This document shows, piece by piece, positions 1-7,532 of a stretch of 18,883 bases of DNA. Within the stretch, counting starts at the first letter, position 1. Every line of letters begins with the position of its first letter. The notes below the pieces were generated by a model. It worked only from the letters and a program-made list of their open reading frames with translations. It did not search any database and was not told the origin of the DNA. This DNA comes from Candidatus Aminicenantota bacterium (GTDB taxonomy: Bacteria; Acidobacteriota; Aminicenantia; UBA2199): positions 1 to 18,883 of the forward strand of contig JAHELQ010000003.1 of NCBI GenBank assembly GCA_024644125.1, read 5' to 3'. The position numbers and the translations under genes were made by a program.

Positions 1-618
1 GCAATAGGTGGTTTTTTGGGTTATCAAACCTTTGCAGGAATCGCATTTGACGGAATATTCCAGACTTTTTTTAGAATGGAACAATTTAAGGTCTTCTACC
101 AACACTTCTGCGGGGATAGCGAATCCCACGTTGTCGGCATTGGTGAATTTAGACGTGGTCACTCCGATGACATCGCCCCTGGAATTCACCATGGGGCCGC
201 CGGAATTTCCCGGGTTGACTGCGGCGTCGGTCTGGATATATTGGCGTCCGTCGATGAGCTGTTGCTCTGAGGAGATGATTCCTTCGGTCTCGGTGTAGGG
301 CATTCCGAATGGGAAACCCAGGACGAGGACTTTGTCGCGGTTGTGGATCCGGGCAAACTTCAGCGGCGGTACGTCGTTGTTGTTCAAATTTTCTTCTGTG
401 TGCAGGAATGCAAGGTCGCTGCGGGGATTGACGAACACTACCCGCGCTTCGTAGCGGTCCCTATTTTGGTCTTCTATGGATACGGTTTTGAATCCCTGTA
501 CCACATGGTAGTTGGTTACCAGGATGTTGATGTTTTTTACAAAAAAGCCGCTTCCGCTGCCGGCGGAAGTATTGATTTTATATACGTTGCGCGATATCTG
601 ATTAGGAACTTGTGTCAT
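1..618 (-). CDS. Trypsin-like serine protease, cytoplasmic HtrA-type fold, with C-terminal zinc ribbon (partial, 3' end missing)
   Basis: The reading frame stays open from an ATG at 618 to the left edge (206 codons). It is a chymotrypsin-fold protease domain of the HtrA/DegP type. The triad is visible: His38 in TNYHVV, Asp68 in RSDLAFL and Ser139 in NPGNSGGP. The start MTQVPNQISR has no signal peptide or membrane segment, so the enzyme should be cytoplasmic, unlike periplasmic DegP. Instead of a PDZ domain, the visible end runs into a cysteine cluster (Cys192, Cys195, Cys206) that looks like the start of a zinc ribbon. It lies 23 bp downstream of the 409-residue gene on the same strand and is probably co-transcribed from the promoter at 1923-1951. 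The fold is certain; the substrate and the missing C-terminus are unknown. Confidence 0.9.
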   Translation of the reverse strand, partial: MTQVPNQISRNVYKINTSAGSGSGFFVKNINILVTNYHVVQGFKTVSIEDQNRDRYEARVVFVNPRSDLAFLHTEENLNNNDVPPLKFARIHNRDKVLVLGFPFGMPYTETEGIISSEQQLIDGRQYIQTDAAVNPGNSGGPMVNSRGDVIGVTTSKFTNADNVGFAIPAEVLVEDLKLFHSKKSLEYSVKCDSCKGLITQKTTYC

Positions 619-641
619 GGTTTATCCTTAATTCCCATTGT

Positions 642-1871
642 TTATTTCCCGAAGAGCGAACCGAAGAATCCCTTTGATTTTTTTTGGGATTTTGGATTCT
701 GGGATTGTTCTTGCTCGTCCCAGAGTAGCGAGCTGAAGAATCCTTTCGATTTTTTCTGGACTTTGGGATTCATTATCTCCGATATAGCTCTCCATAAAAC
801 GCTCGCCGCTTGATGCCACGGTTGCTGATTGGAGGCCACGAGGGCATTGGTCACGTTTCTGATGATGTCTTCGGGAGCCTGGGAATAGTAAAACAGGCTG
901 AAGAAGGCGCTCTCGATGGTCAGAACCGCGCCGATATAATCTTTGCGGTCGATTTCTCCTTTTGCGTTGTTGAAGTATTGTTCAAAATTCGAACGGATAT
1001 TTTCATAGGTGCCCTTGATCTTGAAGGGGATGAACACATTGGCGTTGTACATGTCTTTGGAAAAATCGTTTCCGGTAAGAGTTTGCAATTGTTTGAGGAA
1101 TTCTTTTCCGTTGGCGATTCTCTCGGGAATTTGGATTTGCTGGTTCTGGAGAGAAGAGATATTTTTTTCCAATTCCGAGCGAATAACGCCCTGAGGAGAC
1201 ATGTAATAGTCTATTTTCTTAAGAGTGATGTCGATGATGTCCAGGCAATATTCGTACGCCCGGGCGCGCTCGAAATAATTCAAGTATTGCAACGCCTCTT
1301 TTATATAGAGGTGGAATTTGTTCCAGGCTGTGATCATTTGTTTTTGCGTGAAACGCTGTATGCGGGGAGGTTGCAGGTGAGCGGCGCCGAATTTTTTTAT
1401 CAAATCGTCGTCATAGGCGTCTGCGTAGGTGCAAATCTCTTTGAGCACCTCAAAGGTCTTGTAGGGTTCGCATAGTTCCAGGACCTCGGAGTACTTGAAT
1501 CTCAACTCGTCTCTGTCGAGGGTTATTTTGGCGAGGTTTAACGGGAAAAAATTCAATTCCACTATCTGACGGAGGAGTGGGATGTTGGCGGACATTGGGA
1601 TTTTCAAGAATGGAGCCACGATATTGAGGTGGGTCTCTTCTATGGTCAAATACAATATGATCGAACCGTGTGGAATGACGAATTTTGACCTGCCGTTATT
1701 TCCATTACCCTGGACCATAGAGGAATCGATACTTTCCAGGAGACTTACAATGGATTCTTTGTATTGGCCTTTCTCGAACAGGTCCACGGTTAAATCCCAT
1801 TTCTCCGAGTCGATCTGGCGCTGGCGTGTGCCCGGTAGGGCAGAATCGAAGGATGGTGCATGATTTATCAT
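642..1871 (-). CDS. Hypothetical protein with YbjN-like N-terminal half and duplicated basic/aromatic tail
   Basis: This 409-residue protein begins at an ATG preceded by a weak GTGAG-like ribosome site. Residues about 60-165 alternate hydrophobic strands and helices in the manner of YbjN or secretion-chaperone-like folds; this is a resemblance by eye only. Residues about 175-365 are mostly helical and include segments rich in Tyr and Phe. The last 42 residues hold two copies of a 14-residue unit, PKVQKKSKGFFSSL (369-382) and PKSQKKSKGFFGSL (393-406), spaced 24 residues apart and ending in FGK. Such Lys-rich GFF tails can form amphipathic helices or docking peptides. There is no signal peptide. 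It precedes the serine protease gene by 23 bp, so it may be that protease's adaptor, chaperone or substrate. I do not recognise a defined function. Confidence 0.85.
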   Translation of the reverse strand: MINHAPSFDSALPGTRQRQIDSEKWDLTVDLFEKGQYKESIVSLLESIDSSMVQGNGNNGRSKFVIPHGSIILYLTIEETHLNIVAPFLKIPMSANIPLLRQIVELNFFPLNLAKITLDRDELRFKYSEVLELCEPYKTFEVLKEICTYADAYDDDLIKKFGAAHLQPPRIQRFTQKQMITAWNKFHLYIKEALQYLNYFERARAYEYCLDIIDITLKKIDYYMSPQGVIRSELEKNISSLQNQQIQIPERIANGKEFLKQLQTLTGNDFSKDMYNANVFIPFKIKGTYENIRSNFEQYFNNAKGEIDRKDYIGAVLTIESAFFSLFYYSQAPEDIIRNVTNALVASNQQPWHQAASVLWRAISEIMNPKVQKKSKGFFSSLLWDEQEQSQNPKSQKKSKGFFGSLFGK

Positions 1872-1922
1872 ATTATCTCACTTTTGTTCCATAAATTTGT
1901 TTTCATTAAGGACGGAATAATC

Positions 1923-1951
1923 ATTGTATAGAAATGAAAAAAACTTGTCAA
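1923..1951 (-). promoter_or_regulatory. Sigma70-type promoter for the 409-aa gene and protease
   Basis: On the minus strand, TTGACA (1951-1946) is followed after exactly 17 bp by TACAAT (1928-1923). Transcription would start near 1916, giving a leader of about 45 nt before the ATG at 1871. It lies in the 112-bp gap after sixA, so the downstream pair can be expressed independently of sixA. Confidence 0.75.
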
Positions 1952-1983
1952 TATTAATTTTAAACAATCGGCCGGATATTGGT

Positions 1984-2448
1984 TCAGGCGAGGATCTCTG
2001 GAGTGACAATCCATTCCAATTCCCATTTTCCGAAGGCGCCCCGCAAGCATACTATGCCGGCGTTTCTGAAATGGATCGGCATACGTTTTGGGTCGCCGGT
2101 GAGCAAATGGGAGGCCAATCGAGCCAGATGGGGGAGATGCCCGACGATGACCAAATCGCCGATATCCAACGCTTCCAATTCAATGGCAATATCGAAGACA
2201 GGGTCGTTGGGGTTGAGATTTTCGTGAACGATGAGCGTGATGGCGGAGTCGATGGTCTTTCGCAGAATTTCCGCTGTTTCCCGGGCGCGGTATTTTCCGC
2301 TATGCCAGATGGCCGCCGGGCGCGGATTTAATTGTTTGAAAAAGGTCGCGGTTTTTGTGATTCCGGCGATTCCAGTCTTCGTCAAACGGCGCTCCGGGTC
2401 GTCTGGCGTGCTATCCGCTTCTGCATGTTGGATCAAATAGAGTAACAT
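1984..2448 (-). CDS. sixA: SixA-type phosphohistidine phosphatase (histidine phosphatase superfamily)
   Basis: This 154-residue protein matches the small SixA branch of the histidine phosphatase superfamily, which removes phosphate from histidine residues of phosphorelay (HPt) or PTS proteins in the cytoplasm. The catalytic loop is LIQHAEA with His8. The usual RHG is replaced by QHA, a variant I recall in this branch. DPERRLTKTG (17-26) follows as in family members, and VGHLPHLARLA (102-112) supplies the second active-site histidine (His104). The ATG at 2448 has a good AAAGGA site (2456-2461) 7 nt upstream. It is transcribed toward the 409-residue gene with a 112-bp gap that contains another promoter. 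A sensor kinase lies elsewhere in the window, but nothing ties SixA to it. Confidence 0.92.
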   Translation of the reverse strand: MLLYLIQHAEADSTPDDPERRLTKTGIAGITKTATFFKQLNPRPAAIWHSGKYRARETAEILRKTIDSAITLIVHENLNPNDPVFDIAIELEALDIGDLVIVGHLPHLARLASHLLTGDPKRMPIHFRNAGIVCLRGAFGKWELEWIVTPEILA

Positions 2449-2491
2449 GTTATTTTCCTTTGATAAATTTTAATGGGAATCGAACGACCCA

Positions 2492-2520
2492 ATTTTATCA
2501 AGGATTTTATTGGAACGCAA
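2492..2520 (-). promoter_or_regulatory. Candidate promoter for sixA
   Basis: On the minus strand, TTGCGT (2520-2515) and TAAAAT (2497-2492) are 17 bp apart. The -10 is good and the -35 weak. The -35 is the loop of a small inverted repeat (ATTGGA 2509-2514, TCCAAT 2521-2526), which could be an operator or chance. Confidence 0.35.
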
Positions 2521-2568
2521 TCCAATTTTTTAAAGGTAATGGCGGATTGACACATTCCAGGTTGTCTC

Positions 2569-2597
2569 TTGACGCGGAAGTGGAAAAGTATTAATTT
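2569..2597 (+). promoter_or_regulatory. Weak candidate promoter for the short-chain dehydrogenase gene
   Basis: TTGACG (2569-2574) is followed after 17 bp by TAATTT (2592-2597). The -10 match is poor (3 of 6). It is the best pair seen in the 194-bp divergent region, about 45 bp before the ATG at 2643. Confidence 0.25.
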
Positions 2598-2642
2598 AAT
2601 AGATTGTTAAGTTCGAACGAATCTGTGAGGAGGTACAGGCGA

Positions 2643-3401
2643 ATGAAAATCGATATGTCGGGAATGAATGTCGTGGTGACTGGGGCTAGCCGGGGAATCG
2701 GCAGGGCGATCGCCCTGGCTTTGGGAAGCGCGGGCGCCAGGGTGGCGGTGCATTACCGGGAGAATGAGGCGATGGCTCTGGAGTTGGCTGGGGATGTTGG
2801 TAACGGTTCGCAGGCGTTTCAGGCGGACCTCGAGGATATGGGGCAGTGCATGCGTCTGTTCCGGGAAGTCATGAACAGCTTTGGGCGCATTCATGTGTGG
2901 ATCAACAATGCCGGTATTGCGTTGAAGTCCCCGGATACGATGGATGGTGATGAATGGATCGCCAATTGGGAGAAGACGATGACTGTCAATGTGACGGCCA
3001 GCGCGCTTTTTTGCCGGCTGGCTGTGGCGCATTTTAAACGGCAGGGAGGCGGCCGTATTGTCAATATCGCGTCACGGGCCGCGTTTAGAGGCGATACTCC
3101 CGAGTATCTCGCCTATGCCGCTTCGAAGGGAGCGATCGTGTCTTTGACCCGTTCCATTGCCAGGGGGTATGGGAAATCTGGAGTCTCCGCCTTTGTTGTG
3201 GCTCCAGGTTTTGTACGCACCGATATGGCGCAGGAGTTCTTCGATGAATATGGGGAGGATTTCGCTCTCGGCGATATTGCCCTTCCAAGACTGACGGAAC
3301 CGCACGATCTAGCTCCGATGGTTGTATTATTGGCCAGCGGATTGGCGGATCATGCCACAGGCTCCACCATCGATATCAATGCCGCCAGTTACGTGCATTG
3401 A
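2643..3401 (+). CDS. Short-chain dehydrogenase/reductase (classical SDR)
   Basis: This 252-residue cytoplasmic NAD(P)-dependent oxidoreductase has every classical SDR landmark: TGASRGIG cofactor loop (13-20), NNAG (88-91), structural Asn116, catalytic Ser144 in NIASRAA, and Tyr158/Lys162 in YAASK. FVVAPGFVRTDMA matches the PG loop after the active site. The length is normal for the family. I chose the ATG at 2643 because GAGGAGGT (2627-2634) sits 8 nt upstream; the frame could extend 13 codons further but without a ribosome site. The family covers 3-oxoacyl-ACP reductases, glucose dehydrogenase-like enzymes and many others, and the substrate cannot be read. A PLP enzyme follows 64 bp downstream behind its own promoter. 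Confidence 0.95.
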   Translation: MKIDMSGMNVVVTGASRGIGRAIALALGSAGARVAVHYRENEAMALELAGDVGNGSQAFQADLEDMGQCMRLFREVMNSFGRIHVWINNAGIALKSPDTMDGDEWIANWEKTMTVNVTASALFCRLAVAHFKRQGGGRIVNIASRAAFRGDTPEYLAYAASKGAIVSLTRSIARGYGKSGVSAFVVAPGFVRTDMAQEFFDEYGEDFALGDIALPRLTEPHDLAPMVVLLASGLADHATGSTIDINAASYVH

Positions 3402-3409
3402 TATTTTTC

Positions 3410-3438
3410 TTTACTTTGGAGTTGGCTTTTTATACAAT
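3410..3438 (+). promoter_or_regulatory. Sigma70-type promoter for the class V aminotransferase/transporter operon
   Basis: TTTACT (3410-3415) and TACAAT (3433-3438) are separated by 17 bp. Initiation would be near 3445, leaving a leader of about 20 nt that carries GGAGGG (3455-3460) before the ATG at 3466. A similar TTTACT-N17 promoter precedes the RRM gene at 17321. Confidence 0.6.
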
Positions 3439-3465
3439 ACAGGATGAACATGACGGAGGGATTTG

Positions 3466-4716
3466 ATGACAACCATCAAAAGCAATTATACGCACGTGTT
3501 TGAGCGAAGGGAGGAATTTCCTTCCATGAAGCGGCGTTTCAACGATTTTTCCCTGGCCTATTTTGACGGTCCTGGGGGAAGCCAGGTACCCATGCAGGTG
3601 CTGGAGTCTATGAATAATTATTATATGAACAGCAACGCCAATAGTCACGGCTTGTTTGTCACTTCCATGGAAACCGACCGTTTGATCGCAGATGCCCGCG
3701 ATACGATGGCGGCGTTTTTAGGAGCCGGAAGCAGCCGGAGTATCTCCTTCGGCGCCAACATGACGACATTGAATTTTTCGTTGAGCCGGGCTTTGGGCCG
3801 GTACCTGGAACCAGGCGACGAGATAGTGATTACGCAACTGGATCATGAAGCCAACCGGCAACCATGGCTGTCCCTGAGGGAGGCTGGAATAGTTGTCCGC
3901 GAGGTGAAAATCACATCTGATTTTACACTCGATTATGGTGATTTGGAAGAAAAGATAAACGAGGACACCCGGCTGGTGGCGGTTGGATATTCATCAAACG
4001 CGTTCGGCACTGTGAACAACATCGCCAGGATCCGTGAATTGACCTACCAGGTCGGCGCATGGTTGTTGGTGGACGCTGTTCATTATGCGCCCCATTTTCC
4101 ATTGGACGTGAAAGCGTCGGGGATCGATTTTTTACTGTGTTCCGCCTACAAATTTTACGGACCGCATGTCGGAATTTTATATGCGAAGGAGGGGCTCCTC
4201 GACCGGTTGCCTACCGATCGGCTTCGCACGCAGGCGCAAACGGCTCCCTATTGTATCGAGACAGGAACGCTGAACCACGCGGCCCTCGCCGGTGTCAAAG
4301 GGGCTGTGGATTTTATCTCCACTTTTGGCAAGAGCGATGATTTCCGGTCCGCGATTGTGGAGGGGATGACCGAGATCGCCGCTCACGAGGAGGAAATGGC
4401 CTCCGCCCTATATCAAGGCCTTTCGGCAATACCCGGCCTGTCATTGAAGGGACCGTCGTTTGATGTTTCCCATCGCGCTCCCACAGTGTCGTTTGTCATC
4501 GATGGTCTAGATCCTGCGACCGTGAGCCGAAAACTTGGGGAGAAGGGGATTTGCTCCTGGGATGGACATTTTTACGCTATCCGGCCGATGGAGGTTTTGG
4601 GGCTTTTGGATCGGGGAGGCGTGATCCGCCTGGGGCTGTCGCTATACAATACTCCCGAAGAGGTGGACCGGGTAATCGGAGACGTACGGAAAATCGCCCG
4701 CGAAACCGGGAATTAG
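3466..4716 (+). CDS. Class V aminotransferase, cysteine desulfurase-like (VC1184-type subfamily)
   Basis: This 416-residue PLP enzyme is of the NifS/SufS fold. PLP-binding residues are visible: His127 (QLDHEANRQPW), Asp203 and His206 (LVDAVHY), and Schiff-base Lys229 in CSAYKFYGPHVG. Overall it resembles the subfamily often annotated as cysteine desulfurase, VC1184 type. Genuine group II desulfurases carry an active-site Cys in an RxGxxCA motif. Here the equivalent is WDGHFYAIRP, with Tyr370 at the Cys position; the nearest cysteine is Cys363. A persulfide-forming reaction at that site is therefore unlikely, and a lyase, racemase or transaminase activity is as possible. The start is the ATG at 3466 (GGAGGG 5 nt upstream), not the TTG three bases earlier. 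The transporter gene follows after 14 bp, so the two are an operon. Confidence 0.92.
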   Translation: MTTIKSNYTHVFERREEFPSMKRRFNDFSLAYFDGPGGSQVPMQVLESMNNYYMNSNANSHGLFVTSMETDRLIADARDTMAAFLGAGSSRSISFGANMTTLNFSLSRALGRYLEPGDEIVITQLDHEANRQPWLSLREAGIVVREVKITSDFTLDYGDLEEKINEDTRLVAVGYSSNAFGTVNNIARIRELTYQVGAWLLVDAVHYAPHFPLDVKASGIDFLLCSAYKFYGPHVGILYAKEGLLDRLPTDRLRTQAQTAPYCIETGTLNHAALAGVKGAVDFISTFGKSDDFRSAIVEGMTEIAAHEEEMASALYQGLSAIPGLSLKGPSFDVSHRAPTVSFVIDGLDPATVSRKLGEKGICSWDGHFYAIRPMEVLGLLDRGGVIRLGLSLYNTPEEVDRVIGDVRKIARETGN

Positions 4717-4730
4717 AGTTAAGGAGAGCG

Positions 4731-6506
4731 ATGGATAATTTTTCCTTCTGGTATACGGCGGTTTTACTGGTATTGATGACCGCGGTGTTGGTGATGGAGG
4801 TGATCGAAACCGACATCGCAATCTTCACTGTGTTGATCTTGTTGATAATCGGAGGAGTAATCGATGTGCAGGAGGCCTTCTCCGGTTTTTCCAACCACGG
4901 CATGTTGACCATCGGCTTTTTGTTCATAGTCGCTTCCGCATTGCAAAAGACAGGCGTCCTCAATCAGTTGGGCGATGTGTTGCTGGGAAGGAACGGTAGC
5001 GTTACCAAAAAATTGCTCCGTTTTTTGCCGCCTGTCTCCGCTATTTCAGCCTTTTTCAACAATACTCCGATTGTGGCGATGTTGATTCCCGTGGTGCGTT
5101 TTTGGGCGCGGAGAAACAACATGTCTGCGTCCAAGTTCTTGATTCCCCTCTCTTACGCGACGATCCTGGGGGGAACCTGCACGCTTATCGGCACCAGTAC
5201 CAATCTGGTGGTTCACGGCTTGATGCTGGAGAACGGACTGGAAGGGATGGGGTTCTTCGAAATTTCCAAAGTAGGGATTCCGATCACATTGTTTGGCCTC
5301 GCTGTCATTTCATTGTTTGGGCATAGGTTTTTACCGGAACGGAAAGAACCGATGACCCAATTGGGGGAAATGACCAGGGAATTCGTGGTGGCCATGAAAG
5401 TGGAGGAGCAATACCAGCATATCGGCCGCTCGATCGAAGATGCTGGGCTGCGCCATTTAAGAGGATTGTTTTTGTTTCAGATCGAGCGGGAAGGGCATTT
5501 TATGACCTCTGTCGGCCCTGAGGAGAAAATCCGTGTCAATGACCGTCTGTTTTTTACCGGATTGCCTGAAACGATTATGGAATTGCAACGGACGCCGGGT
5601 TTGTGTTTGTTGAAAGATGTGCCGTTCGATTTGAAAAATTTCGATTCGGATAATTTAAGGACATTCGAGGTGGTGGTTTCAGCCAATTCGCCGTTAATCG
5701 GGAAAAATATCAGAAACAGCAATTTTCGCAGTACGTACAATGCGGTGATTATCGCCATCCACCGCTCCGGCGAGCGGGTGAAGGAGAAAATCGGCGACAT
5801 CGTGGTGCACGTGGGGGATACGTTATTGATCCTGGCGCCCAATAATTTTATGCAGCGTTGGTATCACACGAAAGATTTTTATCTGGTGTCGCGATCGGTG
5901 GAGGTCTCCTCCAAACCCCGCTGGTATTCCTATTTCTCGTTGTGTATCCTGGGAATCATGATTCTTTTGATGGCAACCGGCGTCGCTCCGGTTTTGGTTG
6001 CGGTCAGCGGGTCTGCGTTGGTTTTGATTCTTTCCCGGTGCATCACTTCGGAAGATGCCCGCGATAGTGTGGATTGGAAGGTGTTGCTCATCATCGCGTC
6101 GGCGTTTGGAATCGCCAAAGGCATCAGTAATTCGGGGCTGGCGACATTTCTTGCCCAGACAGTGATCCAGATGGTGGGGACTCTTGGGCCTCTCGGAATG
6201 TTAGGGGCAGTGTATTTCATGACAAGTTTTTATACTGAAATTATTACCAACAATGCCGCCGCCGCGTTGTTGGTGCCGATCGCCATTTCCGTGGGGCAGC
6301 AAGCGGGCATCGATCCGCGAGCGTTTTTACTGGCTGTCGCCATTGCAGCATCCGCCAGTTTTGCAACGCCCATAGGATACCAGACAAACCTGATGGTCTA
6401 TGGTCCCGGAGGCTACCGGTTCAGGGACTTTTTGAAAGTCGGTCTTCCGCTGAATATATCTGTGGGCTTACTGGCGATAGCGATCCTTTATCTATTTTAT
6501 TTCTAA
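4731..6506 (+). CDS. SLC13-family (DASS) anion permease with two RCK_C domains
   Basis: This 591-residue inner-membrane carrier is of the divalent anion:sodium symporter superfamily. Two halves of hydrophobic segments (about 5-205 and 400-590) flank a soluble insert of about 200 residues. Each half shows an Asn/Thr hairpin motif: FFNNTP (109-113) with GTSTNLVV (154-161), and ITNNAAAALL (around 505-514) with YQTNLMVYGPGGY (Asn553). The insert holds two TrkA_C/RCK_C-like domains, seen in VVAMKVEEQYQHIGRSIEDA (about 219-238) and FEVVVSANSPLIGKNI (about 310-325). Many such proteins take up sulfate or other oxyanions or dicarboxylates; the substrate is not determined here. The start is fixed by AAGGAG (4721-4726). 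The gene sits 14 bp after the PLP enzyme, so a link between an imported anion and amino-acid sulfur metabolism is only a guess. Confidence 0.93.
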   Translation: MDNFSFWYTAVLLVLMTAVLVMEVIETDIAIFTVLILLIIGGVIDVQEAFSGFSNHGMLTIGFLFIVASALQKTGVLNQLGDVLLGRNGSVTKKLLRFLPPVSAISAFFNNTPIVAMLIPVVRFWARRNNMSASKFLIPLSYATILGGTCTLIGTSTNLVVHGLMLENGLEGMGFFEISKVGIPITLFGLAVISLFGHRFLPERKEPMTQLGEMTREFVVAMKVEEQYQHIGRSIEDAGLRHLRGLFLFQIEREGHFMTSVGPEEKIRVNDRLFFTGLPETIMELQRTPGLCLLKDVPFDLKNFDSDNLRTFEVVVSANSPLIGKNIRNSNFRSTYNAVIIAIHRSGERVKEKIGDIVVHVGDTLLILAPNNFMQRWYHTKDFYLVSRSVEVSSKPRWYSYFSLCILGIMILLMATGVAPVLVAVSGSALVLILSRCITSEDARDSVDWKVLLIIASAFGIAKGISNSGLATFLAQTVIQMVGTLGPLGMLGAVYFMTSFYTEIITNNAAAALLVPIAISVGQQAGIDPRAFLLAVAIAASASFATPIGYQTNLMVYGPGGYRFRDFLKVGLPLNISVGLLAIAILYLFYF

Positions 6507-6510
6507 ACGC

Positions 6511-7071
6511 TCAAGCCCTGCCTGCTTCATTCAATACTTCTTGCAGGTAGGGATTTTCCAATTTTTGCGTTTTTAAAAAACTGTTGACGTTATCAAGGGC
6601 TTTGTGCAATTGATGGCGTTCCTCCGGATCGAGGACATGGTTGTCATTCCTGTCGAGGTAGCGCAGGACCGCGTACAGCATCCCCAATTCCAATTCCGAC
6701 AGGGTTTCGTTTTGCGAATCCACTTTGCTGAACTTTTCCAAAATCTCGATTCCAAGTTCCAATTCTTCCGGCTCCAGGAGCGAGTTTTCGTTCAAATCCA
6801 GGTAATCGAGAATTTTGTTAACGATTGCAAGTGCATTGCTTGTGGGTTTGTGTAACCGGCCCAAAATCCTCCGCGCCATCAGTCTTTCCTTTGAATCCAG
6901 GGTTTTGGAACCATTACGGTCGAATCTTCCGACAATTCCTCCCAGGTTCCGCTTTCCTTCTATATCAAGATTGTTGAGGGCTTTGAAAAGCCGTGGGTCT
7001 TCTTCGCCAGTGATGGCTAAAAAATCATCAACCATAGGAATAAGATTTAATTCGCTTCTTTTTGTATTCAT
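6511..7071 (-). CDS. Small cytoplasmic EF-hand (calcium-binding) protein
   Basis: This 186-residue acidic helical protein has three canonical 12-residue EF-hand loops: DRNGSKTLDSKE (51-62), DLNENSLLEPEE (92-103) and DRNDNHVLDPEE (140-151). Each has D/N/S at positions 1, 3 and 5, Leu at 8 and Glu at 12. A degenerate loop (117-128, VDSQNETLSELE) lies between the last two. There is no signal peptide or membrane segment, so it is probably a cytoplasmic Ca2+ buffer or sensor. The start at 7071 has GAGG (7077-7080) 5 nt upstream. A longer frame to 7110 is excluded because that codon lies inside the promoter spacer (7089-7117). Its stop codon is only 4 bp from the stop of the convergent transporter gene. 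No partner protein is evident. Confidence 0.88.
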   Translation of the reverse strand: MNTKRSELNLIPMVDDFLAITGEEDPRLFKALNNLDIEGKRNLGGIVGRFDRNGSKTLDSKERLMARRILGRLHKPTSNALAIVNKILDYLDLNENSLLEPEELELGIEILEKFSKVDSQNETLSELELGMLYAVLRYLDRNDNHVLDPEERHQLHKALDNVNSFLKTQKLENPYLQEVLNEAGRA

Positions 7072-7088
7072 CATTACCTCAGCCAATA

Positions 7089-7117
7089 ATTTTAAGAGAT
7101 GAGGCCCCATATGTCAA
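7089..7117 (-). promoter_or_regulatory. Strong sigma70-type promoter for the EF-hand gene
   Basis: On the minus strand, TTGACA (7117-7112) and TAAAAT (7094-7089) are separated by 17 bp, matching 6/6 and 5/6. Initiation would be near 7082, leaving a leader of about 10 nt that consists mostly of the GAGG ribosome site. Confidence 0.75.
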
Positions 7118-7290
7118 GTCGAAGGCCGCGATGAATCCATCGCCTTATCAATCACTGGCGAACCCATCTTCGCCTTCTCTCTTGCTTTATGGCATAAACG
7201 AAGAGTTCATCGGGCGCTTCCCATGATTCTTTTCAAATTAGCTCCTTAGAATCATAATTAAATACTTTCGGATAAAATTTTTTTTGGAAA
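7118..7290. other. Non-coding stretch with several short inverted repeats
   Basis: No gene is visible. Three perfect inverted repeats occur: GCGATG/CATCGC (7128-7133 with 7138-7143), GGCGAA/TTCGCC (7157-7162 with 7169-7174, followed by a T/C-rich run) and ATGATTCT/AGAATCAT (7223-7230 with 7248-7255). They could be terminators for transcripts arriving from the left, or decayed repeats. The whole gap between the EF-hand gene and the gene at 7916 is about 840 bp; its other contents are listed separately. Confidence 0.5.
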
Positions 7291-7291
7291 G

Positions 7292-7424
7292 GGGGACCGG
7301 GGACAGGCAAATTGTTGCGTGTTGGGTTGAGGTGTTGGGGCGAACGATGCTTCGATGCGTCGCTGCTGGATCACAGAAGCAAAACTAGCTTGTTCCCCCG
7401 TCGTGCATTCGCCCGGTAAACCGC
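7292..7424 (+). repeat. 133-bp direct repeat, copy A
   Basis: This segment recurs in the same orientation at 11506-11639. By hand alignment the copies differ by one indel and about three substitutions at most. Both begin GGGGACCGGGGACAGGCAAA and end GGTAAACCGC (GGGTAAACCGC in copy B); sequence on both outer sides is unrelated. Within it, GGGCGA can pair with TCGCCC near the end, so the single strand could fold. No reading frame is convincing. The two copies bracket the DGC/PP-loop/radical SAM cassette. Confidence 0.9.
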
Positions 7425-7497
7425 TGAAAGAATGCGGACAATTTCTATCCAGATAAACTGAAATGTGAGAAGGGAAAGATTTTTTTTTAGAAAGATC

Positions 7498-7526
7498 TTG
7501 ACATTATTTTGCCAGTGTAGTATACA
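7498..7526 (+). promoter_or_regulatory. Strong sigma70-type promoter inside the cassette's left flank
   Basis: TTGACA (7498-7503), a 17-bp spacer and TATACA (7521-7526) form the best-matching plus-strand promoter between the EF-hand gene and the cassette. Initiation would be near 7533. It points toward the DGC genes about 380 bp away but reaches two hairpins first. Confidence 0.65.
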
Positions 7527-7528
7527 CT
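7514..7528. promoter_or_regulatory. Operator-like dyad overlapping the -10 element
   Basis: AGTGTA (7514-7519) and TACACT (7523-7528) are a perfect inverted repeat with a 3-bp centre, covering the -10 box. A dimeric repressor bound here would block RNA polymerase. GTGTA/TACAC half-sites recall YtrA-type GntR operators, although those usually have a longer spacer. No regulator gene is present in the window. Confidence 0.45.
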
Positions 7529-7532
7529 AAAC

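Noticed and set aside
2509..2531. ATTGGA/TCCAAT hairpin with T-run as a terminator
   Set aside because: The stem is only six A/T-rich pairs and no plus-strand gene ends upstream; it overlaps the candidate sixA promoter instead.
4551..4730. 60-residue extension of the transporter
   Set aside because: It overlaps the upstream gene in another frame and is Arg/Gly/Pro-rich; AAGGAG before the ATG at 4731 gives the real start.
7072..7110. N-terminal extension of the EF-hand protein to 7110
   Set aside because: The upstream ATG lies within the promoter spacer and has no ribosome site; the ATG at 7071 has GAGG at good spacing.
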